Assembly (NCBI GenBank): GCA_025766275.1
Contig: JAFKAC010000184.1
Location: 16,208-80,207, forward strand
Length of the DNA stretch: 64,000 nt
Source of the DNA: Lactarius indigo
Taxonomy: Eukaryota > Basidiomycota > Agaricomycetes > Russulales > Russulaceae
Direction: 5' to 3'
Part shown: one piece after another, positions 54,224 to 64,000 of the stretch
Layout: every line of letters starts with the position of its first letter
Position numbering within the stretch: the first letter of the stretch is position 1
Notes under the pieces: generated by a model
What the model saw: only the letters and a program-made list of their open reading frames with translations
The model's database searches: none
What the model was told of the DNA's origin: nothing
Position numbers and translations under genes: made by a program

Positions 54224-55158
54224 GTTCGTTGCAATCCAGCGACATCTTGGGCGTCAAATTCCCCGTTGTATTGACCTGGCGAACACCGACACGAACGCCA
54301 TCGGTCGTTCCTTCGGCTGGGTAGTGGACAGTCTGAATGATTATTTCTGTAGTACTAGCTACCTGATCTCTTGGGACCACCGATATGCACTATTGTCCCA
54401 TAGCTAATTAGATAAGGAGGAGGGAATGCGGTTCGCAATGGCCCGAAACAATACAACCAAGTTCCTTCAAAAACTGACTGAGGACGTTAACAATAATTCA
54501 AATTAGGTAGCAACGACGTCGAACAAGCTGTCATCCACGGTCACTGGTCACCGGTCATACGTACGAAGGTACACTACTGCACTACTTTCGACAAACGGCA
54601 AAGCACAACAACTTCAAGGCGGCCAAAGCTTGAGCTCCAGAATGAACGACATCCCAAGGCTCAAGTGACCTTGGACAGAAAAAGTAGTGATATCCGATAT
54701 ATTACAACAGTAATTGCGCTACAACACATGGTACAGCACATGGTAAGCCGACAACGTATCACTTGTGCTACAAAGGGTATAAAGTAATGAGATGTAGGTA
54801 TTTTGACGCTCTTAATACGATCTTGGGCTATTAGGTCTGTAACAATGACTGTGATGCATCATTTCGCGTCGTGTCTTTCATGGGAAACCCGCGTTGACAT
54901 TCGTCTGGCCTTCACATTGAACAGCTAGGAAAGTAAAGTCGTTAACCAAGACAACCGGAGACAGGTTCAGAATAACTCAGAGAGAAGGAAAACGTATGAA
55001 ATCCCTGCAGAAGCTCAGGAACAGCTTCTAGTTGATTATTATTTAAACGCCTCATCTTGATGCACAACACAGGTTGGACAACGGCTTGCAGACTTACTTG
55101 AAATGACGCGCAACGAATCGAGGACTGGGAGCGGATAGTTAGGCACCGGTCGAAATGT

Positions 55159-55787
55159 TCAAAACAGAGGACAAGAAAATATCAGAAAGGGTTGCCCGAG
55201 AAATGAGCTGTGGCGGGCAATTTCGGCAGTGAAAAATACGAAGACCGTCGTGTTTGAGAGCATCATACTAACGGCGCTGGCCAGAGAGGAAGGCATACCG
55301 CTCACCTGAATACTACGAACTACATACACCAGAAACCCAACTCGGAAGTGAGTCGCGCGTGGTAGGCATCCTGGAAACGAGGTCAACTCTCAGTTGGGAC
55401 ATAGGTTCAAGAGGATCAGAAGAAATAAAACAGCCAAGTTTTGTCGTCAATCTCGAACCGTGTAATTCGGACGAGATCAGGCGGTAAATCCATGAAGGAG
55501 CATCATTATGAGTTAGCGAGGATGGAAGACTCACCCAAATACGATTGCGTTCTCCGAACACGGCCAAGATCACTTACGGTCCTGCAATAGTCGGTATTAT
55601 CAGCGTCTAGGCTCGAAGAGTCGAGTCGAGGAAGTAACGGGCGTTCAGAAAGATAATGATGTGTGAGCATTGAACAAGAGTTCTCAGATACTCTAGTTTG
55701 AAAAGCATTTTGAATCGTCCTAACGTAGGTGGGTCGATGGCTGAGAATCCACTGACCTGCTGGATGCAGAATTTCAGAAGTAGTCAT
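55159..55787 (-). pseudogene. Possible remnant of a multi-pass membrane protein
   Basis: Minus-strand blocks such as ILAVFGERNRIWV (about 55563), ATHFRVGFLVYVVRSIQVSG and VSMMLSNTTVFVFFTAEIARH (about 55200-55340) look like pieces of a serpentine fungal membrane protein. They are in different frames and lack a coherent start. The family cannot be assigned with confidence. Confidence 0.3.
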
Positions 55788-56191
55788 CTGGTAGAAAAAC
55801 CGGGGAGCTGGGTCATTGGGAAGGACGTGAGCACATAGCTAATGACGAAAGGATTGAACAAGAAAAAGACCGATCAGTGTAACTATGACATATAATAAGT
55901 CTTAGCAGCGCCGATTAAAGGTAAAGCGACGTGCTCGTGCTGACGTGAATGCTCATCTTGTCGATTGGAAAGGCAAAGGTGAGGAAATATAAGCTCACCT
56001 TGAGTTTCAATGGCCGTCGTCCTAGAAAGAAAGCAAACCTCGAAATTCAGAAAACTTAACAATACGTCTGTACATGGAAGGTTGTTCTCACGCGGTGACC
56101 ACGTGATCGCCTCACTGACCGCCCTTTCCGGCCCGTGTGTCGCATCCGAGCGAGCTTGGACCCCGTTCAGTGGGGCTAGTCATTTTCTGCA

Positions 56192-57485
56192 ATGCAACGC
56201 CCTCTTGTGTCTCCGTTGAGATCTATATTTAAATTGCCCTGCTCTCAGAGTCAAGCTTTCAGTGTGTTTTTGTCTCAGGTGCATTCTACTTACAAAGCCA
56301 CCCAACAGGGTATTTCAGGACGAGTATAACCCCCGTGGACCTTAGATATGATGTTCTTCATCCAAAGGACGCCTCGAAAGCGGAAAGGCCGTTAGTTATT
56401 CTCCATGGGCTCTTGTATGTAATTGGTTCCGATATTTGCGTTTCGACTTTTACTGACGGTTGGGCCCACACCGTGTGGCAGTGGGATGAAACGGAATTGG
56501 CAGTCGCTGTCCAAGGCATTTCTCCGTGACATCCAGCGACCCGTATATACTGTAGTGAGTGGTGCCTTTACTTTCGGGTAGGAATGATTTTCCCATTCCA
56601 TTACAGGATCTCCGTAACCATGGTTCATCTCCTCATGCCGTACCGATGAATTACGAAGCAATGGCCACCGATGTCATCCACTTTCTGCAGTCGCATTCGC
56701 TCTCGAATGTTTCCCTCCTCGGACACTCTATGTGAGACCCAAACGTTCATCTCTCAAGCGTGCGCCTCGGCACCTCTTTGACTTTACATCAGGGGTGGAA
56801 AAGTCGCCATGACCGTTGCCCTCTCCCCAGTTCTCCCCGCTGGTACGATTGAGCACCTCATAATAGCTGATGTCGCGCCGTCGAGCGCAGCGCTCTCCTC
56901 CGAGTTCCAAGGCTACATCGAAGCTATGAGCAAAATAGAGAAGAGTAGAGTCACTTCTCGAAAAGAAGCACAAGACATCCTCGCGCCTTATGAGCCGGTG
57001 GGTCTCTTTACTACTACGGCCGCATTTTCTTTTACCGATTATGCCTCTCCGCTAGGATCCGATGACGCGCGCTTTTCTCTTGACCAACCTTGACTCCACC
57101 GCACATCCTCTCAAGTTTCAAGTTCCACTCGACATCATTGGCGCCTCGATCCCCGACCTCGGCAGTTTCCCGTACAAACCGGGTGAGCGGACCTGGCACG
57201 GCAACACGCTTTTCGTCAAGGGTTCAAAGAGTAAATACATCAACAAGAACAACATTCCCATTGCTCGAGAGTTTTTCCCGAGCATGTCCCTCGAGACGAT
57301 AGATGCCTCCCACTGGGGTGCGTATTAGTTTTCCCAGCTTTCCATACCTTACTGATTCTTTTCTGGGCCTGTAGTTCATGCAGATAGGTATGGTGCCATT
57401 TGGCGTAATTGGGTATCATTGGCTGATGCTGTTCCGCAGGCCGAATGAGTTCAAGCAGCTCGTCGTAGATTTCATCACACGCTGA
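56192..57485 (+). CDS. imo32: Alpha/beta hydrolase of the ABHD11/Imo32 family, probably mitochondrial
   Basis: Exons join to SITPVDLRYDVLHPKDASK, RPLVILHGLF (oxyanion HG), then after an intron at 56414-56479 GMKRNWQSLSKAFLRDIQRP, DLRNHGSSPHA, FLQSHSLSNVSLLGHSM and GGKVAMTVAL, giving the nucleophile elbow GHSMGG. Later exons carry LIIADVAPSSAALSSEF, LFVKGSKSKYINKNNIP and the catalytic His in IDASHWVHAD, ending DFITR at 57483-57485. Family members are serine hydrolases of about 280-320 residues found mainly in mitochondria. The exact start is uncertain: ATG at 56192 needs an intron to reach the conserved frame, and the sequence from about 56265 onward is clearly coding. Catalytic residues are complete. 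Confidence 0.85.
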
Positions 57486-57681
57486 TAGACATAGTGTACC
57501 ATATGACCTTATCAGGTCACTCACTCACTTGTTCACTTTCGTCCTGATTTTCCGTGTCTTCGAGCGTCTCTCTTCTATCATCACAAACAGTATATCATTG
57601 CAACTTGGGTATCGGACCACAGCATTCCAAGATAACAGCAGATCGAGCAAGCATGTCTATCGACTAATCCTTGCCAACGCC

Positions 57682-59166
57682 TTACACCTCCGCGACTTCC
57701 TTCCCTCTGCAGACTCCACGTTCCAGATCGACGTCCCAGCCACTCGCCTTACTCTCCCACCTGGAAGAATCGACACACTCTGCCTCATACCCTGGCTTGC
57801 AGCCGCTGCTGCTGGCAGCTCCAATTGTGAGCAGTCCGAGTTTCTGTGGGAGCAGCAGCGGACGCATGCCTCTCCTTGGCCCGGCAGTGGTCTCACTCTC
57901 GTGCGTGCTCGTATTCACGGGCACGAGCGTCCGCACACCCCTCGATAACTTCTCCCCAGCGACGCCGGCGTTTGCGTTTGCGAGCAAGCGTGAATTCTCC
58001 AACTCCCCATTCGTGTGCTGCGCGTACGTCAACTGCGGCGCGGATGCCGCGTGCACTGGAGCACGATAGACAGATGCAGATCCCACGGTCGCTGCGCGCA
58101 TGCGCTTCTTGGCGCGGCGGTGCGGCGAGCAATCGCATGCCCACGCCCACGCCGACAAGTCGTACGCGTCACCGAGACCAAGCGCGGCCCATTCGTCGGG
58201 GGCGTAGTACCCGCTTCCGTGCGTCCCAAAAGGGTCCTCCCTTTCCCGACTATGAATGTCCTTTCTATTGGCTGCGCCACCCATCATGTAGCGCTGCAGC
58301 GTGACGTTGGGGCTTGATGCGCGGCGTGCGGCTAACGGAAGAGAGAATGAAATGGGGAATGCGAGCGAGAGTGGCGAGCGCGCCGTGATACTTGCGGAGA
58401 GCGTGCGGAATCGTCCGCGGGTGCGTGGGTCCCGGCGGAGATGACCCCCACGCAGCGTGGCAGGCCTCCCTGGGGACTCCGTGGCTACACATTCTCTAGT
58501 TTCAGGGAAGTGAATGCTACTTCGCGGTACCAAGGGCATCGTCGTCGGCGTCGCCGGCGTTACTGGCGTACGGGGGGCAGTGGTGGTGGAGCCGGAGGAG
58601 GACGCACAGGAGTCGGTTGGGCTGGGGAAGTCGTATCCCAACTCGAGTTGGAGCTCTAGCCCGAGGGCAGATGACACACTCCAGCGAGGGAGTGGTAATG
58701 GCGATGGCAAGCGGCAGGTACCCACTGGGGGCTCGGAAGAGAGTAAGGGCGCCTCGAACGGCCCCTCTCCCTCTTGCATTTCCTCCTCGTCTTCCTCCTC
58801 GTCTTCTCCTTTCGCTCCTTCCTTCCCTTTCCCTACCGTCACCGCAGCTACGCGCGCAGCTATGCGCGCATACATTGCCTGCTTCTTCGCTATGCGGCGC
58901 TCCCTCATCTGTGCTTTGAGCTTGCGCGCACGGAGACAAGCCCACACTTTCGTCCTTGCCATGGAAATCGTTGGTGGTATGCGACTCGCAGCACCCGACG
59001 GGGACGGGGGTATCGGCGTGGGAGGACGATGGGTGCGTGTGGCAGAGGCGTCCTTCTGGCTGCCGCTGGTATGTAGGCATTGGAACCAGATGGAGACAAA
59101 GAGGCCACGTGCACGCCGCCAAAAGGTGCGCATGTGCAGGAAGAGGACGCGGAAGATGGTGTCCAT
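57682..59166 (-). CDS. Unrecognised 494-residue low-complexity protein
   Basis: A continuous minus-strand frame starts MDTIFRVLFLHMRTFWRRAR with a hydrophobic/aromatic N-terminal stretch. It contains a basic helical region (LRARKLKAQMRERRIAKKQA), an acidic run of Glu/Asp at about residues 120-135, several Ser/Thr/Pro-rich stretches and a Cys/Trp patch (AWAWACDCSPHRRAKKRM). No intron is needed. The GC-rich composition makes overlapping frames open as well, so existence of this gene rests on length alone. Function unknown. Confidence 0.55.
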   Translation of the reverse strand: MDTIFRVLFLHMRTFWRRARGLFVSIWFQCLHTSGSQKDASATRTHRPPTPIPPSPSGAASRIPPTISMARTKVWACLRARKLKAQMRERRIAKKQAMYARIAARVAAVTVGKGKEGAKGEDEEEDEEEMQEGEGPFEAPLLSSEPPVGTCRLPSPLPLPRWSVSSALGLELQLELGYDFPSPTDSCASSSGSTTTAPRTPVTPATPTTMPLVPRSSIHFPETRECVATESPGRPATLRGGHLRRDPRTRGRFRTLSASITARSPLSLAFPISFSLPLAARRASSPNVTLQRYMMGGAANRKDIHSREREDPFGTHGSGYYAPDEWAALGLGDAYDLSAWAWACDCSPHRRAKKRMRAATVGSASVYRAPVHAASAPQLTYAQHTNGELENSRLLANANAGVAGEKLSRGVRTLVPVNTSTHESETTAGPRRGMRPLLLPQKLGLLTIGAASSSGCKPGYEAECVDSSRWESKASGWDVDLERGVCRGKEVAEV

Positions 59167-59627
59167 CTATCCAGGTATGTACCGTGGCTCACCTGCGAGA
59201 GCGACAAACCAAGTTGGTGTATCCCAGTTTCGCCTGGCTTGATCCAAACTTGTCAGCCTCATTTACTGATTAGATAAGATCGTGTGAGAATTTTAAACCA
59301 TGATGCATGATGCATGATGCTTGGGCAACACGCCTTGTGTGCTGATCTTCGTCTGCTTGCGCCTCGATGTAGAGGGCGTTCAAGACTCTGTTCTTGGTCT
59401 TGTCTTGCAATGCACGTTGTGCTCTGCTGTACACAGGATTCTGTTCCACTTCTAGAAAACGTGAGACTCTTCACTCGTGCCTTGAGGCGGCTCTCTCGAG
59501 TCTGATAAATATCGTCGTGATGCTTGACTATCAACACCGCGCTCTTCAACTCTCCCTGCTTCTCCCTGGTAATCATTCGACGCTCTCTCGAATCTTCAGC
59601 CCTCGTTATTTCACCACAAGTCACGAG

Positions 59628-60190
59628 CATGTCTCTCCCAGGAGAATGGGTTGATAGCTACTCCCCCCAAGACACCGGCAATGCCCCACCACAACCGGAT
59701 AGCTCTGACAACATCCAAAGACCAAACGTCAATATCGTTCCCAGGGTAATTTCGTTTATCGAACATACCCCTACATCGCGCTCATCGTTCCTAGGCATAT
59801 CATCCCTCTGAGCGCCTGTCCCTGGAGTTTTGGGACCATCGCCGACTCGCCGAACATGCTTCGGCGATGATGCCGTTAGATTGCGCATCTGCCGCGGTGG
59901 ACTTTATTCTCACAGACAACATTACTGGATCTTTCCTGTTTCGCTACACTAACCAAATCGACGAGTAGGCACAACTACACGTCATGTATCCGCCCTTACT
60001 CTTCTAGGCTAACTTTTCCTCCATTCTCCAGGATTATTTTAGGAGATAAGGATAAGTGTGAATTGACGCGCAGGATAGCACGAATAGTCCCCTTCTGGAT
60101 CCCGTGGCGGAGAGAACGGTTCACGTTTGAGAGCTACAGTCTTCCCAAGCTCGTCGAGGATCTGAACGCAAAGTTCGATCTGTGTCAGTG
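59628..60190 (+). CDS. Small unrecognised protein
   Basis: Exon 1 (59628-59744) encodes MSLPGEWVDSYSPQDTG to NVNIVPR; a 52-bp intron leads to exon 2 (about 59797-59966; AYHPSERLSLEFWDHRRLAE, CASAAVDFILTDNITGSFLF), and a further intron to exon 3 (about 60031-60186; ILGDKDKCELTRRIARIVPF, ERFTFESYSLPKLVEDL). Canonical splice borders keep one frame, giving about 145 residues. The last part has basic and aromatic residues typical of a folded domain, but no family is recognised. The 3' end is uncertain. Confidence 0.5.
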
Positions 60191-60258
60191 ACCAAATAAA
60201 GATAACACATGAACATTTGTAGTACTTACCCAGGTAACTAGCAGGTGATACTTCCCTC

Positions 60259-60852
60259 TTGACTTCCCTGGTTGCCAGTGAGGAGGCCGAAGACTTGGAG
60301 GACAGAACCGCCTCCCCTTCCACGTTACCATCAAACTCGGACTCAGAGCGGCCTGACCCCGACTCCGCCAAGGAGTCCGAACACCACCTATCATTGGTGG
60401 AACATTGTGGACAGGCGCAGTTCGAAACCCATTTCCCTCTCGACGTTACTCTACTCCAATCGTCCCTAAGTCAGGACATTTTTACGTCTCCCACACTCTT
60501 AGAAATGGGGTTCCAGCACGACTTCCCTGCCGCCCCTGCCTTTTCAATGCCTAGCGTGCAGATGCCCGCGGCGCGTGTAGCTGGACGTTCGACTCCAATA
60601 AGGTCATCAGGACCGGAGGCGCCGGGGGACTCGGAGCGGACGGGCCATCGCCCAAAAGGAGGGCAAAGGAACAGGCGCATGTCGGCGGTGGTTGCGCCCG
60701 GGTGTCCACTTCTTTGCTTCGGGGTACTCCTGGATTTGTCCAGGCGTCTTCTGATTCCTCGTGCACTCGCCTTTTCTCCACGGCAACTCATCACGAATAT
60801 CGAAGAAACTCGACCGAACCAAGCCGAGCTCGACCAATCACATGTATCGTAG
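60259..60852 (+). CDS. Possible Ser/Pro-rich protein, perhaps part of the preceding gene
   Basis: An open frame starts MTSLVASEEAEDLEDRTAS and runs 197 codons; the first two thirds are acidic and Ser/Pro-rich (SNSDSERPDPDSAKESEHH, PAFSMPSVQMPAARVAG), followed by a basic segment (RTGHRPKGGQRNRRMS). The end of the frame loses protein character after about 60700, suggesting an intron or a wrong frame there. No domain is recognised. Confidence 0.35.
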   Translation: MTSLVASEEAEDLEDRTASPSTLPSNSDSERPDPDSAKESEHHLSLVEHCGQAQFETHFPLDVTLLQSSLSQDIFTSPTLLEMGFQHDFPAAPAFSMPSVQMPAARVAGRSTPIRSSGPEAPGDSERTGHRPKGGQRNRRMSAVVAPGCPLLCFGVLLDLSRRLLIPRALAFSPRQLITNIEETRPNQAELDQSHVS

Positions 60853-61789
60853 TAGTCGTCTATCCTTTTGTACAATGTGTTGCCGTGTCCTATGATGTAC
60901 ATGAAATGCCCACCAGTCATGACCGCAGATCCCCATGCCGGTTCAAGTCCCCATCGGCCGCATCTTCCGTGCGTGCGCCACTGCAGATCTCAAGTCGCTA
61001 GGCAACAGAGTAGCGTAGTAGTACCGCAATTGGAGCATGTTGTGCGCACGTTCATGGGCCAGGGCACGTTTCCGCTAGTTACCCTTCCAGTCTTAGCTAG
61101 GAACAACATTCGGCTCAGACGTCACTATATCGGTTCAGTACGCTCAAAGAAATAAGCCTTCTAATTTGTCAAGTATGGTCATCGCGACGGGTGAGTTCGT
61201 AGTGAGTCATGATAGCGTACAGTGACAGGAAATGGATTGCACCAGAGCGGAAGAACAAAGGGAGCGGAACAATAAACCACAGTTATAGTATACAGGGGGA
61301 AGAAACGTCGTGGCGCGGCAGCAATAGGTACAGATCGTGGTTGTCGGCAAACGGGGTAGATAATCATCGTGAAGGGGAATGAAAACAATTATATAATGGA
61401 GGTATACAGCGACGGATCACTGAGGCCACTGTAAGGGCCCGGACAACGTAGGCAGTATTAGGTGTCACGGTGCGCCGGGACACGCAACCTTGCGTTGGGG
61501 GTATGACAGGTAGACAACTACAGTCAGGGGTGTTATCTGGGTGTTCAGGAACACCGCAAAGTTTCAGAACTTGTTGAGCGGCCAAAGACAGCGCGCGGTC
61601 GACTAAAGGTCTGTGAACACCTCGACACCAGTCGGAGTAACGTATCCCAATCGAACAGGGTCTAAGCGGATGGGGAAATAGGTCGTCCCACCGACGGAAC
61701 GAGGAACAAATTCGTGATCTTCACGCAAAATTTTCAATCAAGATCATGCATTTGGATTTCCTTTTAAAAAGACTCACAGGAAATTCTGC
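60853..61789. other. Gene-free stretch
   Basis: About 0.9 kb in which I see no supported coding exon, repeat or RNA gene on either strand. Confidence 0.4.
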
Positions 61790-62328
61790 TCATAGGGGCA
61801 GTGGTAGCGGCCGAGTGCGCATACGGGTTCGCCACGCCGGAGGAAAGGCAGTACGGACCAGAAGGAACAGGACTACCACGCGGGCTGCTCGCAGAAGATG
61901 ACGCAAGCGAAGGGCAAGTTGAAGGGCCGATCGACCCTCCGAAAGAACTGGGGCGCGATGGCAGGCGAGAGTAATCATGGAGGCTAGAAGAAAAAAAAAC
62001 AAAAAGTCAAAGATGAAAAAGCCAATTAGCACCATAGACCACATGATTAGTGGACGACAACGCACAAGTGACAATTTATGCCATAGGGGCACCAGCCCAG
62101 GTGATGCTCAAAGTGCCTGCAAGGGGTCTGCGCGCGCTGCTCCAGAACGTCATGGGGTAAGGATATTTGCAGAGCGGCATCGCGGTGTCGCAGACTCGGA
62201 AAGACCGCTTCAGCTAATTGGAACTGCGGAGGCTTCACGTTGCCTTGATAGGGCGCGAGCGTCCTTGTCGAGGTATACCCCGCGATTGATGGGACGTCAA
62301 CGTCAGTCCTTCGCGTACGGGAGCTCAT
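61790..62328 (-). CDS. Possible small spliced gene, unrecognised
   Basis: A minus-strand start at 62328 opens MSSRTRRTDVDVPSIAGYTS and TLAPYQGNVKPPQFQLAEAV. After a likely intron ending TTCTTCTAG (about 61985) a Ser-rich block (LHDYSRLPSRPSSFGG, NPYAHSAATTAPMSRISC) continues past 61800. Splice joins are uncertain. No family is recognised. Confidence 0.35.
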
Positions 62329-63405
62329 GTGGGTAGTAGAAGTGGCCAGATGACATTTTGGAATTAAAGATGATCAGGTGACTACGTGTGAAGAGGAAAC
62401 GTCAGCCATTGGCTAGCTGTTAGAAATGTGAAAAGAGACGAACTGTTAGACGCGAAGGATATTTTGCTGTCTTTGAGATCTATGTGTGTGCGCGAACTAG
62501 GGCACCTGGGACGAGGAGTGTTGGTTTGGGAGAAATACTGGGATGAGAGAGCTGAGAGGAGTCATTGTAAATCCGAACTAATTTATAGACGGGAGGGACT
62601 GATAATGTGGCGAGGAGGTCGCTGCGACCACTGCGCCTTGACCGTAGTTCAAAAGGCTACTTTCATGGTCAATGGGGCGACGACGCGCTGCCACAAAAGA
62701 CAAAGTGAGACGCTCTACCAAAAATGGTGCCCACGTGACGGACAGCCTAACTTCAAGCCACATTCATTGTCTTGGATACCTCAAACCACTCTGATACCCC
62801 CGCCGACTTTGGCTACGAGGCTGAACAAGGTGGCGCGCATTACTTCTTGTGGTGACGGACAATACACTGGTCGAGGTCACTGTCGTGTTCTTTGTTAGGT
62901 GCCATATCTCGGTACAGTGCGCCAATTGCTGGGGATAGTTCACTAAATATCCCAGTGAATTGACGAAAATCGATGGAAGTCATTACCTTTCGATTATAGA
63001 TGATTGTTGTACGATTAAATATAGACTTCATCAAACGGTATTGATTTTGCACCTCGCACTGCAGTCAATTTTTATGTATTACTTGTATTAATCATGGATT
63101 TCTAAAACATCGACTCAATCTTAGAGAAGCGACGCCGACTCAGTCCAAAAATTACTACAGGGCTGGCAAGGCAGGGCTGTCCAGACCTGCGCCCAAGCAT
63201 GTGGCATCCACGGGGCAATGCCGATGAGGACGACAGTGGGCCGAGCAAGTTGGAGACAGGGCATGTGGGCAGAGAATGGGCAAAAAGAGAAACAATGGTC
63301 CAGATTGAGTGTATAAGCATGAGTGACTTGGATCCAGGGGTTGGGGTGCTCGAGACAGACAGCACGAGGGGAGGGAAGTGGTTCGAGTGCCCTGCATACG
63401 TTTGA
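62329..63405. other. Intergenic stretch with an oxidoreductase relic
   Basis: No intact gene is supported. The only interpretable part is the relic at 62795-62945; an open frame over 62428-62898 has no protein character except at that relic. Confidence 0.45.
62795..62945 (+). pseudogene. Fragment of the oxidoreductase, including intron sequence
   Basis: About 150 bp match 53195-53330 at DNA level: CTACGAGGCTGAACAAGG (LTRLNKGARI region), GGTCGAGGTCACTGTCGTG in the intron, and TTAGGTGCCATATCTCGGTACAGTGCG at the next exon start. Because the intron is included, this is a genomic duplicate, not a processed copy. Confidence 0.6.
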
Positions 63406-63998
63406 TCAGTGCCGATGGACACTATCGCCAGGCTTCTTGGCAGCCGCCTTCGCTTCCCTCTTAAGAGATATTCATCAATAGGTGCAGTGAAAATAATAAG
63501 GAAATACACGTCAAAGTCGGCGGCGAGACCTTGACCACCGGGCTGCTGTTTGTTCCACTGGCGCATGCAAACGTTTCTAGAGACAAATGTTAGTATGTTG
63601 GATGCTACCCGAGTGAAAAGCACTTGATAGTGATCGTGCCAGTGGGTTCAGCTAAAGCAGTCGCGACCTTTTGTTTCTTCAATGTTGTGACCGTGGTCTT
63701 GCCCTCAGCCTTTCGCTTTTTCTCCAGGTTGGCCATAGCTCGTTCGAGACGGAGGTTGGGAATGGGTATACTTGCGGGGACTGGGTCGGGATGGATGCGA
63801 ATGGGGGTCTGACTGTCGGATGGACCTGCCATGGGTGTCTGCGTCGTTCGGATGGCGCTGGAGGTGGACGGCCGAGGAAGTGGAAGGTTCATTAGTTGCC
63901 TCAATACCGTTGATGCGCAGATGTGCCTCCAGTTGAGCATACAGCTTACGACGAACGACAGACCTGCGACTGGTCTTAGGCTTCGTCTTAGGTGGCAT
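63406..63998 (-). CDS. Unrecognised basic protein, spliced; frame unclear near the N-terminus
   Basis: The start MPPKTKPKTSRRSVVRRKLY at 63998 gives a basic N-terminus followed by AQLEAHLRINGIEATN. Further on, another frame is clearly coding (IPIPNLRLERAMANLEKKRK, TTLKKQKVATALAE, TGTITIKCFSLG), and two introns (about 63585-63614 and 63448-63497) lead to NVCMRQWNKQQPGGQGLA and an end at 63406 (REAKAAAKKPGDSVHRH). No good intron joins the first block to the second near 63850-63890, so a frameshift or unusual splice is present. The second block suggests a coiled coil. Function unknown. Confidence 0.45.
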
Positions 63999-64000
63999 GG

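Larger units (their letters stand above)
53763..56190. other. 2.4-kb stretch with only gene relics
   Basis: No intact gene is seen. It contains the oxidoreductase relic at 54149-54223 and a minus-strand pair of partly open, protein-like blocks at 55159-55787. The rest shows no coding signal. Confidence 0.5.

Noticed and set aside
54180..54380. Minus-strand phrase TDGVRVGVRQ resembling a CNH-domain strand
   Set aside because: The frame is broken by a stop just upstream and no other CNH segment is present; too short to call.
58517..59242. Overlapping open frames on both strands over the gene at 57682-59166
   Set aside because: GC-rich sequence opens several frames; only the 494-codon minus-strand frame is long enough to list.

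Overview
The window comes from a filamentous basidiomycete, almost certainly an Agaricomycete. Introns are short (mostly about 45-65 bp) and frequent, coding density outside the repeats is fungal, and the left part holds a KDZ transposon with a TET/JBP dioxygenase gene plus a Tnp2/Plavaka-type transposon, a combination known from mushroom-forming fungi.

Bases 1-40,380 are a nest of transposons that can be unpacked from target-site duplications (TSDs) and reading frames that resume across each insertion. The base layer is an unidentified minus-strand coding sequence (30443-30573, resuming at 110-1). It was hit by (i) a Tnp2/Plavaka-like element at 119-30434 (TSD GGATGAGG), which carries a transposase gene and a second large gene, and (ii) a Tc1/mariner-superfamily element at 30576-40378 (TA duplication, 40-bp perfect terminal inverted repeats). 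The large accessory gene of element (i) was itself hit by a 19-kb KDZ element (956-19974, TSD GCACCTTC) and by a 2.4-kb element with about 330-bp terminal inverted repeats (20331-22763). The transposase of element (ii) was hit by an intact Ty1/copia retrotransposon (31317-37690, TSD ACAAA) whose two 625-bp LTRs look identical.

The KDZ element is the most interesting object. It has two subterminal tandem arrays and at least eight genes: KDZ transposase with a CxC2-like cysteine cluster, TET/JBP oxygenase, a Cys-cluster protein, and several unrecognised, mostly coiled-coil or low-complexity proteins, many in divergent pairs. An 8-bp sequence, CGGCAGCT, occurs about 34 times in it by eye, in both arrays (opposite orientations at the two ends) and upstream of nearly every gene, against one copy noticed in the other 45 kb. 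This suggests an element-encoded DNA-binding and regulatory (possibly anti-silencing) circuit.

From 40,988 on the window is ordinary host chromosome: an ERp38-type protein disulfide isomerase, an AAMP/Sqt1 WD-repeat protein, a Rom2-type RhoGEF with CNH domain divergently paired with an unknown 740-residue protein, a medium-chain NADP-dependent oxidoreductase that looks frameshifted, an ABHD11/Imo32-type hydrolase, and several unrecognised genes. Pseudogene fragments are scattered between them, including two relics of the oxidoreductase and a FunK1-kinase-like relic. No rRNA, tRNA or CRISPR was seen.
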